This document shows, piece by piece, positions 1 through 8,604 of a DNA stretch of 64,000 nt. The position numbers and the translations under genes are program-made. The DNA is taken from the NCBI GenBank assembly GCA_945905835.1, contig CAMDQJ010000003.1:1-64000 (forward strand), given 5' to 3'. The notes beneath the pieces were generated by a model. The model had not been told where the DNA came from and made no database searches. It saw only the letters and a list, made by a program, of their open reading frames with translations. This DNA is from Asaia bogorensis. Lineage in GTDB: Bacteria; Pseudomonadota; Alphaproteobacteria; Reyranellales; Reyranellaceae. Position 1 is the stretch's first letter. Each line of letters opens with the position of its first letter.

Positions 1-236
1 GCCACCTCTCGATTGCTGATCAACTCGCGAATGTATTTCGTCGCCTCGATGCCAGTAGGCCAGCCATCGGCGCAGACTTGCTTTGTTTCCGGGGCGTCGA
101 TGCCCCACAGCCGATAGGTCATGCCAGCGAGCTTGAGCGTGTCGCCGTCGGTGACGGTCTGGGCCAAGGCAGCGGCCGGAAAGGCGAACGTGAGAGCGAG
201 CGCCGTCCTAATAAGGCAAGCGCGAAAGGTCATCAT
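1..236 (-). CDS. Thermonuclease-like (SNase-domain) secreted protein, N-terminal part, runs off window edge
   Basis: Read by hand from minus strand: MMTFRACLIRTALALTFAFPAAALAQTVTDGDTLKLAGMTYRLWGIDAPETKQVCADGWPTGIEATKYIRELI..; signal peptide plus DGDTL..RLWGIDAPE SNase motif. Missing from ORF track because it is open at the edge. Confidence 0.85.
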   Translation of the reverse strand, partial: MMTFRACLIRTALALTFAFPAAALAQTVTDGDTLKLAGMTYRLWGIDAPETKQVCADGWPTGIEATKYIRELISNREV

Positions 237-315
237 TGCACTGAGGTACTCCCCGCAAATCGGACAGTGACGTAAGCTACGGCGAGGGTGTCTGCTGATC
301 TTCAAGGAGAGGAGA

Positions 316-651
316 TTGGCGATGACGAAGCGCAAGCAGCACAGGCCCGAGTTCAAGGCACGGGTCGCGCTGGAGGCCCTGAAGGGCGAGCAGACGGTTA
401 CGGAGCTGGCGAGCCGTTTTGGCGTCCACCCGACGATGGTCCATCAATGGAAGAAGGCGTTGCTCGAAGGAGCGACGGACATCTTCCAGCGTGGCCGCAG
501 CCATGCGGAGCCGGAGGCGGATGCCGCTCAGGTCAAGGAGCTGCACGCCAAGATCGGCGAGCCAGCCGCTGTAAACAGCGGCGAGACGGTGGAACGGGAT
601 TTTTTGGAACGAGGGCTGCGTCTGCTCCCCGGCAGGAGCGCAAAGCGATGA
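316..651 (+). CDS. IS3-family transposase OrfA (HTH)
   Basis: MAMTKRKQHRPEFKARVALEALKGEQTVTELASRFGVHPTMVHQWKKALLEGA: typical IS3 OrfA HTH. Confidence 0.92.
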   Translation: MAMTKRKQHRPEFKARVALEALKGEQTVTELASRFGVHPTMVHQWKKALLEGATDIFQRGRSHAEPEADAAQVKELHAKIGEPAAVNSGETVERDFLERGLRLLPGRSAKR

Positions 652-1514
652 TCCAGCCTGATCACCCCACGCTGTCGATCGTCCAGCAGTGCCGGCTGGC
701 GTCGATCGGCCGTTCGACGTTCTATCATGTGCCGCGAGGCGAGAGCGCGAAGAACCTTGAGCTGATGACCGAGATCGATCGTCAGTTCCTGGAGACACCG
801 TTCTACGGTGCGCAGCAGATGACGTGGCATCTGCAGGCTGCAGGACATCCGGTAAACATCAAGCGGGTTCGCCGCCTGATGCGGCTGATGGGGTTTATGC
901 CGATCTACCGGCAACCGCGGACCAGCATTCCCGCCAAGGGGCACAAGCTTTACCCGTATCTGCTGCGGGGCATCCGCATCGACCGGCCCAACCAGGTGTG
1001 GTGCGCCGACATCACCTACATCCCACTGGCGAAGGGCTTCCTGTATCTGGTGGCGATCATGGACTGGTGGAGCCGCAAGGTTCTGGCATGGCGTCTGTCG
1101 AACACCATGGACGTGCAGTTCTGCGTCGATGCGCTGGATGAGGCGTTGGCCCGCCATGGCCGACCGGAGATCTTCAACACCGACCAGGGCAGCCAGTTCA
1201 CGTCGTGGGCATGGACGCAGCGATTGAAAGAGGCCGGAGTGCGCATCTCGATGGATGGCCGCGGCCGGTTCCTCGACAACATCTTCATCGAGCGGCTGTG
1301 GCGCTCGTTGAAGTACGAGTGCGTTTATCTGCACGCCTTCTCGGGCGGTCGCGAGGCTCGTCAGGGGATCGGCGACTGGGTGATCTTCTACAATCACCGG
1401 CGCCCTCATGCCGCGCATGGCGGCGAGACGCCCGTCAGGATATATCGAAACCGGCTGTCGGCTTGCGGCCCGGGCTTACGCCCGGACCTTCACCCGACAG
1501 CCCTGGCAGCGTAA
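648..1514 (+). CDS. IS3-family transposase OrfB (DDE integrase)
   Basis: WCADITYIP, NTDQGSQFTS, FIERLWRSLKYECVYLHAF, YNHRRPHAAHGG; ATG overlaps the orfA stop (ATGA). Confidence 0.93.
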   Translation: MIQPDHPTLSIVQQCRLASIGRSTFYHVPRGESAKNLELMTEIDRQFLETPFYGAQQMTWHLQAAGHPVNIKRVRRLMRLMGFMPIYRQPRTSIPAKGHKLYPYLLRGIRIDRPNQVWCADITYIPLAKGFLYLVAIMDWWSRKVLAWRLSNTMDVQFCVDALDEALARHGRPEIFNTDQGSQFTSWAWTQRLKEAGVRISMDGRGRFLDNIFIERLWRSLKYECVYLHAFSGGREARQGIGDWVIFYNHRRPHAAHGGETPVRIYRNRLSACGPGLRPDLHPTALAA

Positions 1515-1660
1515 CGAGCGTAAGGTGAAACCCGGTCGGCAGGCCCAGACTGTAGCTTAATCTACTGCCAATCCTGTCCAACTGGCGGGGAGTACCTCAG
1601 TTCGCCTACGGCTTCGCCCTGCCCCCGCTCTGCGAAGCCATCCACCGGGTGAACCTTTAA

Positions 1661-1692
1661 ACCCGCCCCTGGGCTTGCCCCGGGGGCGGGTT
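1661..1692. terminator. Rho-independent-like hairpin
   Basis: acccgccccTGGGCTTGCCCCgggggcgggt stem-loop followed by tgctctttt. Confidence 0.55.
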
Positions 1693-1720
1693 GCTCTTTT
1701 GGGGCCTATTCAGCCTAGCT

Positions 1721-2689
1721 TTAGCCAGCAACCAGCCAGGTAACCGCGAACATTTCGGCCGGATCGGTCCAGGTCTGGGCCAGGCGAAAGCCTGCCTCCG
1801 ATGCGGCGGCGGCGAACTGGGCGGGGTCGTATTTGTAGGAATATTCGGTGTGAACCCGCTCGCCGGCCGAGAAAGCGAAGCTGCGCCCCGCCACCGTCAC
1901 CAACTGGTCGCGCAGCGAGCGGAAGTAGATCTCGATGCGGCCGAGGTCGGGATTGTAGGACGCGTCGTGTTCGAAGGCGGCAAAATTGAAGTTGCCGTCG
2001 AGTTCGCGGTTCATACGTCGCAGCAGGTTGAGCGTGAAGGCCGCCGTGACGCCGGCGCCGTCGTTGTAGGCGGCATGCAGCATCCCAGCGTCCTTCCTGA
2101 GATCGATGCCGATCACCATGGCGCCATCGTCGCCGACCATCCGGCGGGCCCGGCGCAGGAAGGCCGCTGCTTCCCACGGCTCGAGATTGCCGATGGTCGA
2201 GCCGGGGAAGAAGCCGATGCGGCGGCGGGCCGATGCAACGACCGGCGGCAGCGTCTCGATGGTCATGAAGTCGGCGCATACGGGCGCGAAATGCAAGCCG
2301 GGATAATCGCCGTTCAGTCGCGCGACCGACTGGTCCAGGTGCCGGCGCGAGATGTCGATCGGTGCGTAGATCGTGAGCTCGGGCATGGCGTCGAGCAGCA
2401 GGCGCGACTTGATGCTCGAGCCGCTGCCGAATTCGATGAGCGCACAGCGCGGTCCGGCAAGGCGGGCGATGTCGCCGGCGCAGGCCGTCAGGATCGCGGT
2501 CTCGGTGCGCGTAAGGTAGTACTCCGGCAACTCGCAGATCGCGTCGAACAGCGCCGAGCCGCGGCTGTCGTAGAGGAAGCGAGCCGGGATGGCGCGCGGT
2601 ATGCGCGACAGGCCTGCCAGCACGGCACGGCCGAATTCCTCGCGGTCGCCCGCGTCGACTGGCTCGAGTTCGATTACCGAATCGTTCAT
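1721..2689 (-). CDS. egtD: L-histidine N(alpha)-methyltransferase (ergothioneine biosynthesis)
   Basis: RFLYDSRGSALFDAICELPEYYLTRTE, FGSGSSIKSRLLLDAM, FFPGSTIGNLEP; 4-bp overlap with egtB. Confidence 0.93.
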   Translation of the reverse strand: MNDSVIELEPVDAGDREEFGRAVLAGLSRIPRAIPARFLYDSRGSALFDAICELPEYYLTRTETAILTACAGDIARLAGPRCALIEFGSGSSIKSRLLLDAMPELTIYAPIDISRRHLDQSVARLNGDYPGLHFAPVCADFMTIETLPPVVASARRRIGFFPGSTIGNLEPWEAAAFLRRARRMVGDDGAMVIGIDLRKDAGMLHAAYNDGAGVTAAFTLNLLRRMNRELDGNFNFAAFEHDASYNPDLGRIEIYFRSLRDQLVTVAGRSFAFSAGERVHTEYSYKYDPAQFAAAASEAGFRLAQTWTDPAEMFAVTWLVAG

Positions 2690-3894
2690 GGCCGGTCCTC
2701 TGCCAGACGGATGCCGCCGAACATCCAACGCGCGTCGGGCGGGAAGAAGTTGCGGTAGTTGGTGCGGAGATGGCCGGGTGGCGTGGCGACGCAGCCGCCG
2801 CGCAGCACCATCTGATTGGCCATGAACTTGCCGTTGTACTCGCCGATCGCACCGCCGGGCTCGCGATAGCCCGGATAGGCAACATAGGGACTGGCCGTCC
2901 ATTCCCAAACGGCACCGGTCATCTGTACGGAAGCTGACGCGACTTCCCACTCGCCTTCACGCGGCAGCCGCTTGCCCGCCCACTTGGCAAAGGCCGCGGC
3001 CTCATAGTGGCTGACATGGCAGACCGGATCGGCCGGCCGCAACGCGCGTAGACCGTTGAGGGAGAAGACGTGCCACTGGCCATCCTTCTTCTCCCAATAA
3101 AGCGGCGCCTGCCAGTCGCGTTGATTGGCGCAATCCCAGCCCGCCGAGAGCCAGAAGTCCGGCCGGCGGTAGCCGCCATTCTCGATGAAGGCGAGATACT
3201 CGCCGCAGGTCACGGGGCGCGAGGCGATCGTGAACGGATCGAGCCAGATGCGGTGGCGCGGACCTTCGTTGTCGAAGGCGAAACCGTCGCCATCATGGCC
3301 GATCTCGACCAGCCCGCCCTCGAAGTCTATCCAGTACAGCGGCACCGCAACGTGCGCCGCCTCGGCCGCCGGCGGCCGATACGCCGGACGCAACGGATTG
3401 ACCGAGAGCACGTGCTTGATGTCCATCAGGATCAGTTCCTGATGCTGCCGTTCGTGATGAAGTCCCAACTCGATCAGCGACCGGCAATTGACGGCTCCGC
3501 CTTCGATCAGCGCCGTCATCGCCGCAGTGACATGCAGGCGATAGGCCATGATCTCGGCAACACCGGGGCGCGACAGCAATCCGCGCAGCGGCCGCGGATG
3601 ACGCGGGCCGACGGCTTCATAGTAGGAATTGAAGAGGTATTCGTAGGCAGCATCGAAGACGCGGTAGCCCGTGGCGTGCGGGCGCAACACGAAGGTCTCA
3701 AAGAACCAGGCCGTATGGGCGAGATGCCACTTTGTCGGACTGGCATCCGGCATCGACTGGACGGTCTGATCCTCGGCCGAAAGCGGCGCGGCGAGTTCTT
3801 CCGTAAAGGCTCGGACCGACAAAAACCGTTGTGCGTCCGCCACATCGTGCACGACCGCACGCGACATCAGATTCGACACCGATACCCTCCGCAC
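2686..3894 (-). CDS. egtB: Ergothioneine biosynthesis protein EgtB (DinB + FGE-sulfatase domains)
   Basis: SPTKWHLAHTAWFFETF, FNSYYEAVGPRHPRPLRGLLSRP, ELGLHHERQHQELILMDIKH, C-terminal FGE domain GAVWEWTASPY..LRGGCVATP. Confidence 0.94.
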   Translation of the reverse strand: MRRVSVSNLMSRAVVHDVADAQRFLSVRAFTEELAAPLSAEDQTVQSMPDASPTKWHLAHTAWFFETFVLRPHATGYRVFDAAYEYLFNSYYEAVGPRHPRPLRGLLSRPGVAEIMAYRLHVTAAMTALIEGGAVNCRSLIELGLHHERQHQELILMDIKHVLSVNPLRPAYRPPAAEAAHVAVPLYWIDFEGGLVEIGHDGDGFAFDNEGPRHRIWLDPFTIASRPVTCGEYLAFIENGGYRRPDFWLSAGWDCANQRDWQAPLYWEKKDGQWHVFSLNGLRALRPADPVCHVSHYEAAAFAKWAGKRLPREGEWEVASASVQMTGAVWEWTASPYVAYPGYREPGGAIGEYNGKFMANQMVLRGGCVATPPGHLRTNYRNFFPPDARWMFGGIRLAEDRP

Positions 3895-3985
3895 CGGCCT
3901 TAACGCCGCCGACGATAGCCGGTTGCAACCGTCCCGTCGTCAAACACTTGTGTTAGCCTCGTACCCTGTTGGCGAAGGAACGTAC

Positions 3986-4897
3986 GTGCCGATTTGCGAA
4001 ATAGATCCATGGCGAATGCAGTACTTTCAGGGCGTGCCCTGCCCGGGCAATGTCCTCATTCCGACTGAGGACAGCGACGCTTGGCTGTGGAACGTTCGCC
4101 ATCGCTGGGTCTATGACAAGCTCGCGGTCGCCCTGAGCCAGGGTCTCGACGGCGCCCCGCACGGCGTCACCCCGGCCGACTTCCCGGTCTTCTCCAAGCC
4201 GATCTACAACCTCAAGGGCATGGGCGTGGGCAGCCGCGCCATAGCTTCGGCTGAGGAACTCGCGGCTGCTCAGACTGCCGGTCACATGTGGTCGACGATG
4301 CTCACCGGCGAACATATCAGCAGCGACCTCGCGGTAGTCGATGGCGTGCCGCGCTGGTGGCGCCACGCCACGGGGCATGCCAGCGGCGACGGCACCTTCG
4401 ACTATTGGGAGATACACGCCAACGCCAACCCCGCCGTCGAGGAATGGTGCGGCCAATGGTGCCGCAAGCACCTCGCCGGCTACACCGGCATGATCAATCT
4501 GGAAACCATCGGCGGGCGCATCATCGAGGTGCATCTGCGCTTCGCCGACCAGTGGCCCGACCTCTATGGCGGCGCCCCCTGGGTGCGCTCCCTCGTCGGG
4601 CTCTACGAGCATGGTACCTGGCAATTCGACGATGCTGCCCGACGGACCGGCTACAGCGTCGTGCTGTTCATGCCGCATGGTCCGCGCTACCGGCCGCCAT
4701 CGGAGGACCTGTTGCAAGCCCTTCGCGCCATGGCAGGCGTCTCGAGCGTCCAGATCACCTTCCATGCCGAAATCGCACCGGACCGTCACGCCATGCCACC
4801 CGGCGGGTTTCGCGTCGCCATCGTCAATTGCTGGGACCGCGCAACCGGCAATGCAGCTCGCGAACGGCTGCGCGTTCATTTCGCCGCCCGTCCGTAA
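3986..4897 (+). CDS. Hypothetical protein, possible ATP-grasp fold, divergent from egtBD
   Basis: FPVFSKPIYNLKGMGVGSRAI, STMLTGEHISSDLAVVDG, INLETIGGRIIEVHLRFADQWPDLYG resemble ATP-grasp nucleotide/Mg motifs. GTG start chosen after gaagga RBS; longer in-frame ORF starts at 3923. Confidence 0.6.
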   Translation: MPICEIDPWRMQYFQGVPCPGNVLIPTEDSDAWLWNVRHRWVYDKLAVALSQGLDGAPHGVTPADFPVFSKPIYNLKGMGVGSRAIASAEELAAAQTAGHMWSTMLTGEHISSDLAVVDGVPRWWRHATGHASGDGTFDYWEIHANANPAVEEWCGQWCRKHLAGYTGMINLETIGGRIIEVHLRFADQWPDLYGGAPWVRSLVGLYEHGTWQFDDAARRTGYSVVLFMPHGPRYRPPSEDLLQALRAMAGVSSVQITFHAEIAPDRHAMPPGGFRVAIVNCWDRATGNAARERLRVHFAARP

Positions 4898-4963
4898 CCC
4901 CAAACGCAAGCAAGCCTCCCCACCATTACGGTGGGAAGGCTCAACTCGATTTAGTTCGAAAGA

Positions 4964-5163
4964 TCAGCCCGGGGTGCGGTAGGCCGTCTCGCGCTGCACG
5001 CAGCGCTCGTAGCGCTCCGAGCCGCGCGACAGGCCGTAGGAGGAGCAGGCCTCCTGCGAGTCGGCGACGACGCGCGCCTGCGTGTAATCCGAGCGGGACA
5101 GACGGCCGGCGCGGCCAGCAACCATGGCAGGACAATCGTGGCGATCGCGCATCGGAGCTTCAT
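4964..5163 (-). pseudogene. Small secreted protein/lipoprotein gene split by a frameshift
   Basis: Signal peptide MKLRCAIATIVLPWLLAA is in one frame; SDYTQARVVADSQEACSSYGLSRGSERYERCVQRETAYRTPG is in another. Confidence 0.5.
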
Positions 5164-5237
5164 GTCATTCCCCCTGTCGTCTTTCCCGGCGCCATCATGC
5201 AGGATGGCGGCACAACAGGAAATGGGAGCGGAACGAG

Positions 5238-6002
5238 ATGAGCCTTTTCGATCTTTCCGGACGCGTGGCGATCGTGACCGGCGGCAATGGCGGTATCGGC
5301 CTCGGCATGGCCAAGGGCATGGCGGCGGCCGGCGCCACCGTGGTTGTGGCGGGCCGTGACGCGGCCAAGAACGCTGCCGCGGTGAAAGAGCTGCAGGCGC
5401 TCGGTGCCAAGGCGAGCGCCATTCCGGTCGACGTGCTGAAGGAGGAGTCCTGCCGCGCCCTGATCGCCGGCACGGTGAAGCAATATGGCCGCCTCGACAT
5501 CCTGGTGAACAATGCCGGCATCAACATCCGCAAGCAGCCGCAGGAATACAGCGCCGCCGAATGGCATCAGGTGCTCGACAGCAACCTGACCAGCGCCTTC
5601 CTGTGCAGCCACGCCGCCTACCCCGAGATGATGAAGGGCAAGCAGGGCAAGATGATCAACATCGGCTCGATGATGTCGATCTTCGGCGCCTCGTTCACCA
5701 CCGCCTATGCCGCAAGCAAGGGCGGCATCGTGCAGATGACCAAGGCGATGGCCACGGCGTGGGCCAAGGACAACATCCAGGTCAACGCCATCCTGCCGGG
5801 CTGGATCGACACCGCGCTGACCCAGCGCGCCCGCAAGGACGTCCCTGCCCTGCACGATTCGGTGTTGAAGCGCACGCCGGCGGGCCGCTGGGGCACGCCG
5901 GACGATTTCGCCGGCATTGCGGTGTTCCTCGCCGCTTCGGCGTCGGATTATGTGACCGGCTCAGCCATCACGGTCGATGGCGGCTACTCGGTGCAGGGCT
6001 GA
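5238..6002 (+). CDS. SDR-family oxidoreductase
   Basis: VTGGNGGIGLGMAKGMAAAGA, NNAGINI, YAASKGGI, PGWIDTALT, DGGYSVQG. Confidence 0.92.
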   Translation: MSLFDLSGRVAIVTGGNGGIGLGMAKGMAAAGATVVVAGRDAAKNAAAVKELQALGAKASAIPVDVLKEESCRALIAGTVKQYGRLDILVNNAGINIRKQPQEYSAAEWHQVLDSNLTSAFLCSHAAYPEMMKGKQGKMINIGSMMSIFGASFTTAYAASKGGIVQMTKAMATAWAKDNIQVNAILPGWIDTALTQRARKDVPALHDSVLKRTPAGRWGTPDDFAGIAVFLAASASDYVTGSAITVDGGYSVQG

Positions 6003-6554
6003 TCAGCCGGCCAGCGCGAAGATAGTCCAAAGACCCCCGGCGGCAATGGCGGGCCCGTACGGCAGACCGCCGCGTAACCTTGCGGCGACCGTGCCGCCGC
6101 TGGCCGGTACGGCGGGACCGAGCGGCAGGCCGGCCATGATCGCGCAGCCCAAAGCGCCGCCGACGAAGGCCGTAACCAGCAGGAGATCGGGCAGCAGAGC
6201 CGGCCCGGCGAACAGGCTTGTCGCGGCGAGCAGCTTGACGTCGCCGCCGCCGAAAGCGCCGGCCGCGAAGGCGAGCGCGCCCAGCCCGAACATGACGATC
6301 GCGCAGCCAAGAGCCAGACCGAGGCCGGCCAGCGACAGGCTATCCGACAGCAGACCGGCCACGGCCCAAACGGCGAAGATCGCGACGATGGCGGCCGACA
6401 GCTTGTTGGCGATGCGCATGGTGCGCAGATCCTGCCAAGCCGCGACGATCAGCAGCGACCCGAAAGCGATCAGGCAAATGGTCTGTAGAGAAGCGAGCAG
6501 CACCATCCAACACCCATCTGGTCGCGACGCCGCTGAGGCATCGCATGAAGACAT
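6003..6554 (-). CDS. Prepilin peptidase, A24 family (CpaA/TadV-like)
   Basis: AWQDLRTMRIANKLS, FGGGDVKLLAATSLF motif, polytopic. Confidence 0.85.
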   Translation of the reverse strand: MSSCDASAASRPDGCWMVLLASLQTICLIAFGSLLIVAAWQDLRTMRIANKLSAAIVAIFAVWAVAGLLSDSLSLAGLGLALGCAIVMFGLGALAFAAGAFGGGDVKLLAATSLFAGPALLPDLLLVTAFVGGALGCAIMAGLPLGPAVPASGGTVAARLRGGLPYGPAIAAGGLWTIFALAG

Positions 6555-6661
6555 TCAGGCCGCAGCGAGCGAACGACTAGAGAACCATGTACTCCAAATA
6601 GAACAGGTGGGCGTCCATCGCTGGATCGCTCGCCCTGAAAACCTGCAAAGAGCGTTGCGGA

Positions 6662-6826
6662 TCAGGTCATCGCGTTGGCGACGTTGCTCAACACGTTGGT
6701 GACCTTGCCGCCGACCGTACGCATCGAGGCAATGGCCGCAACGGCGATCAGCGAAGCAATGAGCGTGTACTCGATCGCCGTGGCACCCTGCTCGTTCTTC
6801 ATGAGGCGACGGAAGATGGACAGCAT
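6662..6826 (-). CDS. Flp-family type IVb pilin, 54 aa
   Basis: Read by hand (below ORF-track cutoff): MLSIFRRLMKNEQGATAIEYTLIASLIAVAAIASMRTVGGKVTNVLSNVANAMT*; GATAIEYTLI processing motif; GGAG RBS. Confidence 0.93.
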   Translation of the reverse strand: MLSIFRRLMKNEQGATAIEYTLIASLIAVAAIASMRTVGGKVTNVLSNVANAMT

Positions 6827-7142
6827 TTCTTGTACTCCAAAGTCTTTAACTGGACGGCCAGGCTCGGTTCACTCTGGGAAATGAACGCGGGCTGCGTTCG
6901 GTCCTATTTTTTGTGGCCATAAAATATTGAGGATCGCTCTCCGAAAGCCGCCCCAACCACAGCGAGCGACTTCACTTAATCAATGTACTTAAACTCATTT
7001 CTGAGGTCAATTAACAATTAAGATAAATTATGAATATCGCACTATAATAAGATGAAATACAACGCGATTCTAGAAATCGTACCCAAGCCTTAGAGCGTCG
7101 AGAACCAGAAGATTCTAAATATTGAAAAGTTCAAAATTGAGA

Positions 7143-7742
7143 TTAGACCTTGGCCGCGTCACGCAGACGCATGAGCACTGTCCAGAGGCAAAGGCCGGCA
7201 AAAATCCCGGCCAGCCAGGCAAAGGCGTCGGGGAACAGGCAGAAGAGAACGAGGGCCAGGATGGTCTCGCTGCCTTCGATGATTCCCGCGGCATAGAAAA
7301 ACGATTTTGAGCCCCGCGTGCCACCATCGCGCTCGCCGCGTTGGGCCGCCATCACCGCCCGGCCGAGAAAGGACGTCGAGGTGGCAACGAACGTCGCCAG
7401 CAACAGCGCCGCCCATATCGCGTTCTGCGGCCGCGCCAACGCCATGCCCAGTGGCACGGCGGCGTAGAAGAGCATGTCGCAAACGATATCGAGGTAGCCG
7501 CCGAACGGTGTCGCCGTGGAATGCCGCGCTATGGCGCCGTCGAGGCCGTCGAATAGGCGGTTGAGCAGGATGGCCGCGAGGGCCAGCAGATAATGCTCGT
7601 GCGCCAGCAGAGGCACCGCCAGCAAACCGACCGCCAGCCCGACCAGCGTGGTTGCATTTGCCCGCACGCCCCGTCCTGCCAGCCAGCCGCCCGCACGGTC
7701 GAGCGGTGGATCGACGATACGGCGCAGCAGCGGATCGAACAT
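7143..7742 (-). CDS. CDP-alcohol phosphatidyltransferase family protein
   Basis: NRLFDGLDGAIARHSTATPFGGYLDIVCD = DG..AR..G...D motif. Confidence 0.88.
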   Translation of the reverse strand: MFDPLLRRIVDPPLDRAGGWLAGRGVRANATTLVGLAVGLLAVPLLAHEHYLLALAAILLNRLFDGLDGAIARHSTATPFGGYLDIVCDMLFYAAVPLGMALARPQNAIWAALLLATFVATSTSFLGRAVMAAQRGERDGGTRGSKSFFYAAGIIEGSETILALVLFCLFPDAFAWLAGIFAGLCLWTVLMRLRDAAKV

Positions 7743-7769
7743 CAGGGAAGCAGCGTCAGGTAACCGGTG

Positions 7770-8594
7770 TCACGGGGGCGGTGCTGCCCCGGGCTCCACG
7801 GCGCGCAACGGCACGACCGAGTCCGCCTGCTGGTCGGCCTGCGCCTGACGGCGATAGGCCATGACGCTGAACGGAATCAGCGAGACGTAAGCCAGCCCCA
7901 GCAACGACATGGCGATCCACGGCGAGGTGGCGAGCAGCCCCATCACCAAGGCGACGCCCAGCAGACCCGGCAGCACAAGATGGCGCGGCACCCGCCCCTT
8001 CTTGAAGGAAAAGGTCGGCAGGCGGCTCACCATCAGGCCGCCCACGATCAGCAGCACGGCACCGACCACGAGGTAGTGGCGGGGCCACGCTGATTCGGCC
8101 TCGAAGCTGACCAGGAGCGGGATAAGCGCCACCAGGGCGCCCGCGGGCGCCGGCACGCCGGTGAAATACGAGCCGGTCCAGGCCGGCGGCGGCGTGTCGG
8201 AGACCAGCGCGGTGTTGAAGCGGGCGAGACGCAGCGCCGAGCAGATCGGAAACATCAGCGTGACGACCCAGCCCAGCGCGCCGCCCTCGCTCAGCGAGGC
8301 GAGATAGAGCACCAGCGCTGGTGCGACGCCGAAGCACAGGAAATCCGAGAGCGAATCGAGCTCGGCGCCGAAGCGGCTGGCGACGCCCAGCCGGCGCGCG
8401 ACGCGGCCGTCGAGCGAGTCGAAGATCGCCGCCACGATGATGGCGATCACCGCCAGCTTGTACTCGTGCTGCAGCCCGAAGCGGATCGCCGTCAGGCCCG
8501 AGCACAGCGCCGCCAACGTCAGCACGTTGGGGATCAGCCGGTTGATGGAAAAGCCGCTCAGACGGCCGCGGCGGGTGCGGAGGTCGTTGTCCAT
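7770..8594 (-). CDS. pssA: CDP-diacylglycerol--serine O-phosphatidyltransferase
   Basis: IFDSLDGRVARRLGVASRFGAELDSLSD, multi-TM; adjacent to psd. Confidence 0.92.
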   Translation of the reverse strand: MDNDLRTRRGRLSGFSINRLIPNVLTLAALCSGLTAIRFGLQHEYKLAVIAIIVAAIFDSLDGRVARRLGVASRFGAELDSLSDFLCFGVAPALVLYLASLSEGGALGWVVTLMFPICSALRLARFNTALVSDTPPPAWTGSYFTGVPAPAGALVALIPLLVSFEAESAWPRHYLVVGAVLLIVGGLMVSRLPTFSFKKGRVPRHLVLPGLLGVALVMGLLATSPWIAMSLLGLAYVSLIPFSVMAYRRQAQADQQADSVVPLRAVEPGAAPPP

Positions 8595-8604
8595 GGAAGG
8601 TTCC

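Larger units (their letters stand above)
241..1600 (+). mobile_element. IS3-family insertion sequence, complete with terminal inverted repeats
   Basis: Perfect 16-bp TIR ctgaggtactccccgc (241-256) / gcggggagtacctcag (1585-1600), with further imperfect match (GGACAG); encloses orfA/orfB. Confidence 0.93.

Noticed and set aside
288-647. N-terminal extension of the 408-aa IS ORF as a single transposase
   Set aside because: The first 120 codons overlap orfA out of frame with low-complexity sequence; OrfB most likely starts at 648 or is made by coupling/frameshift.
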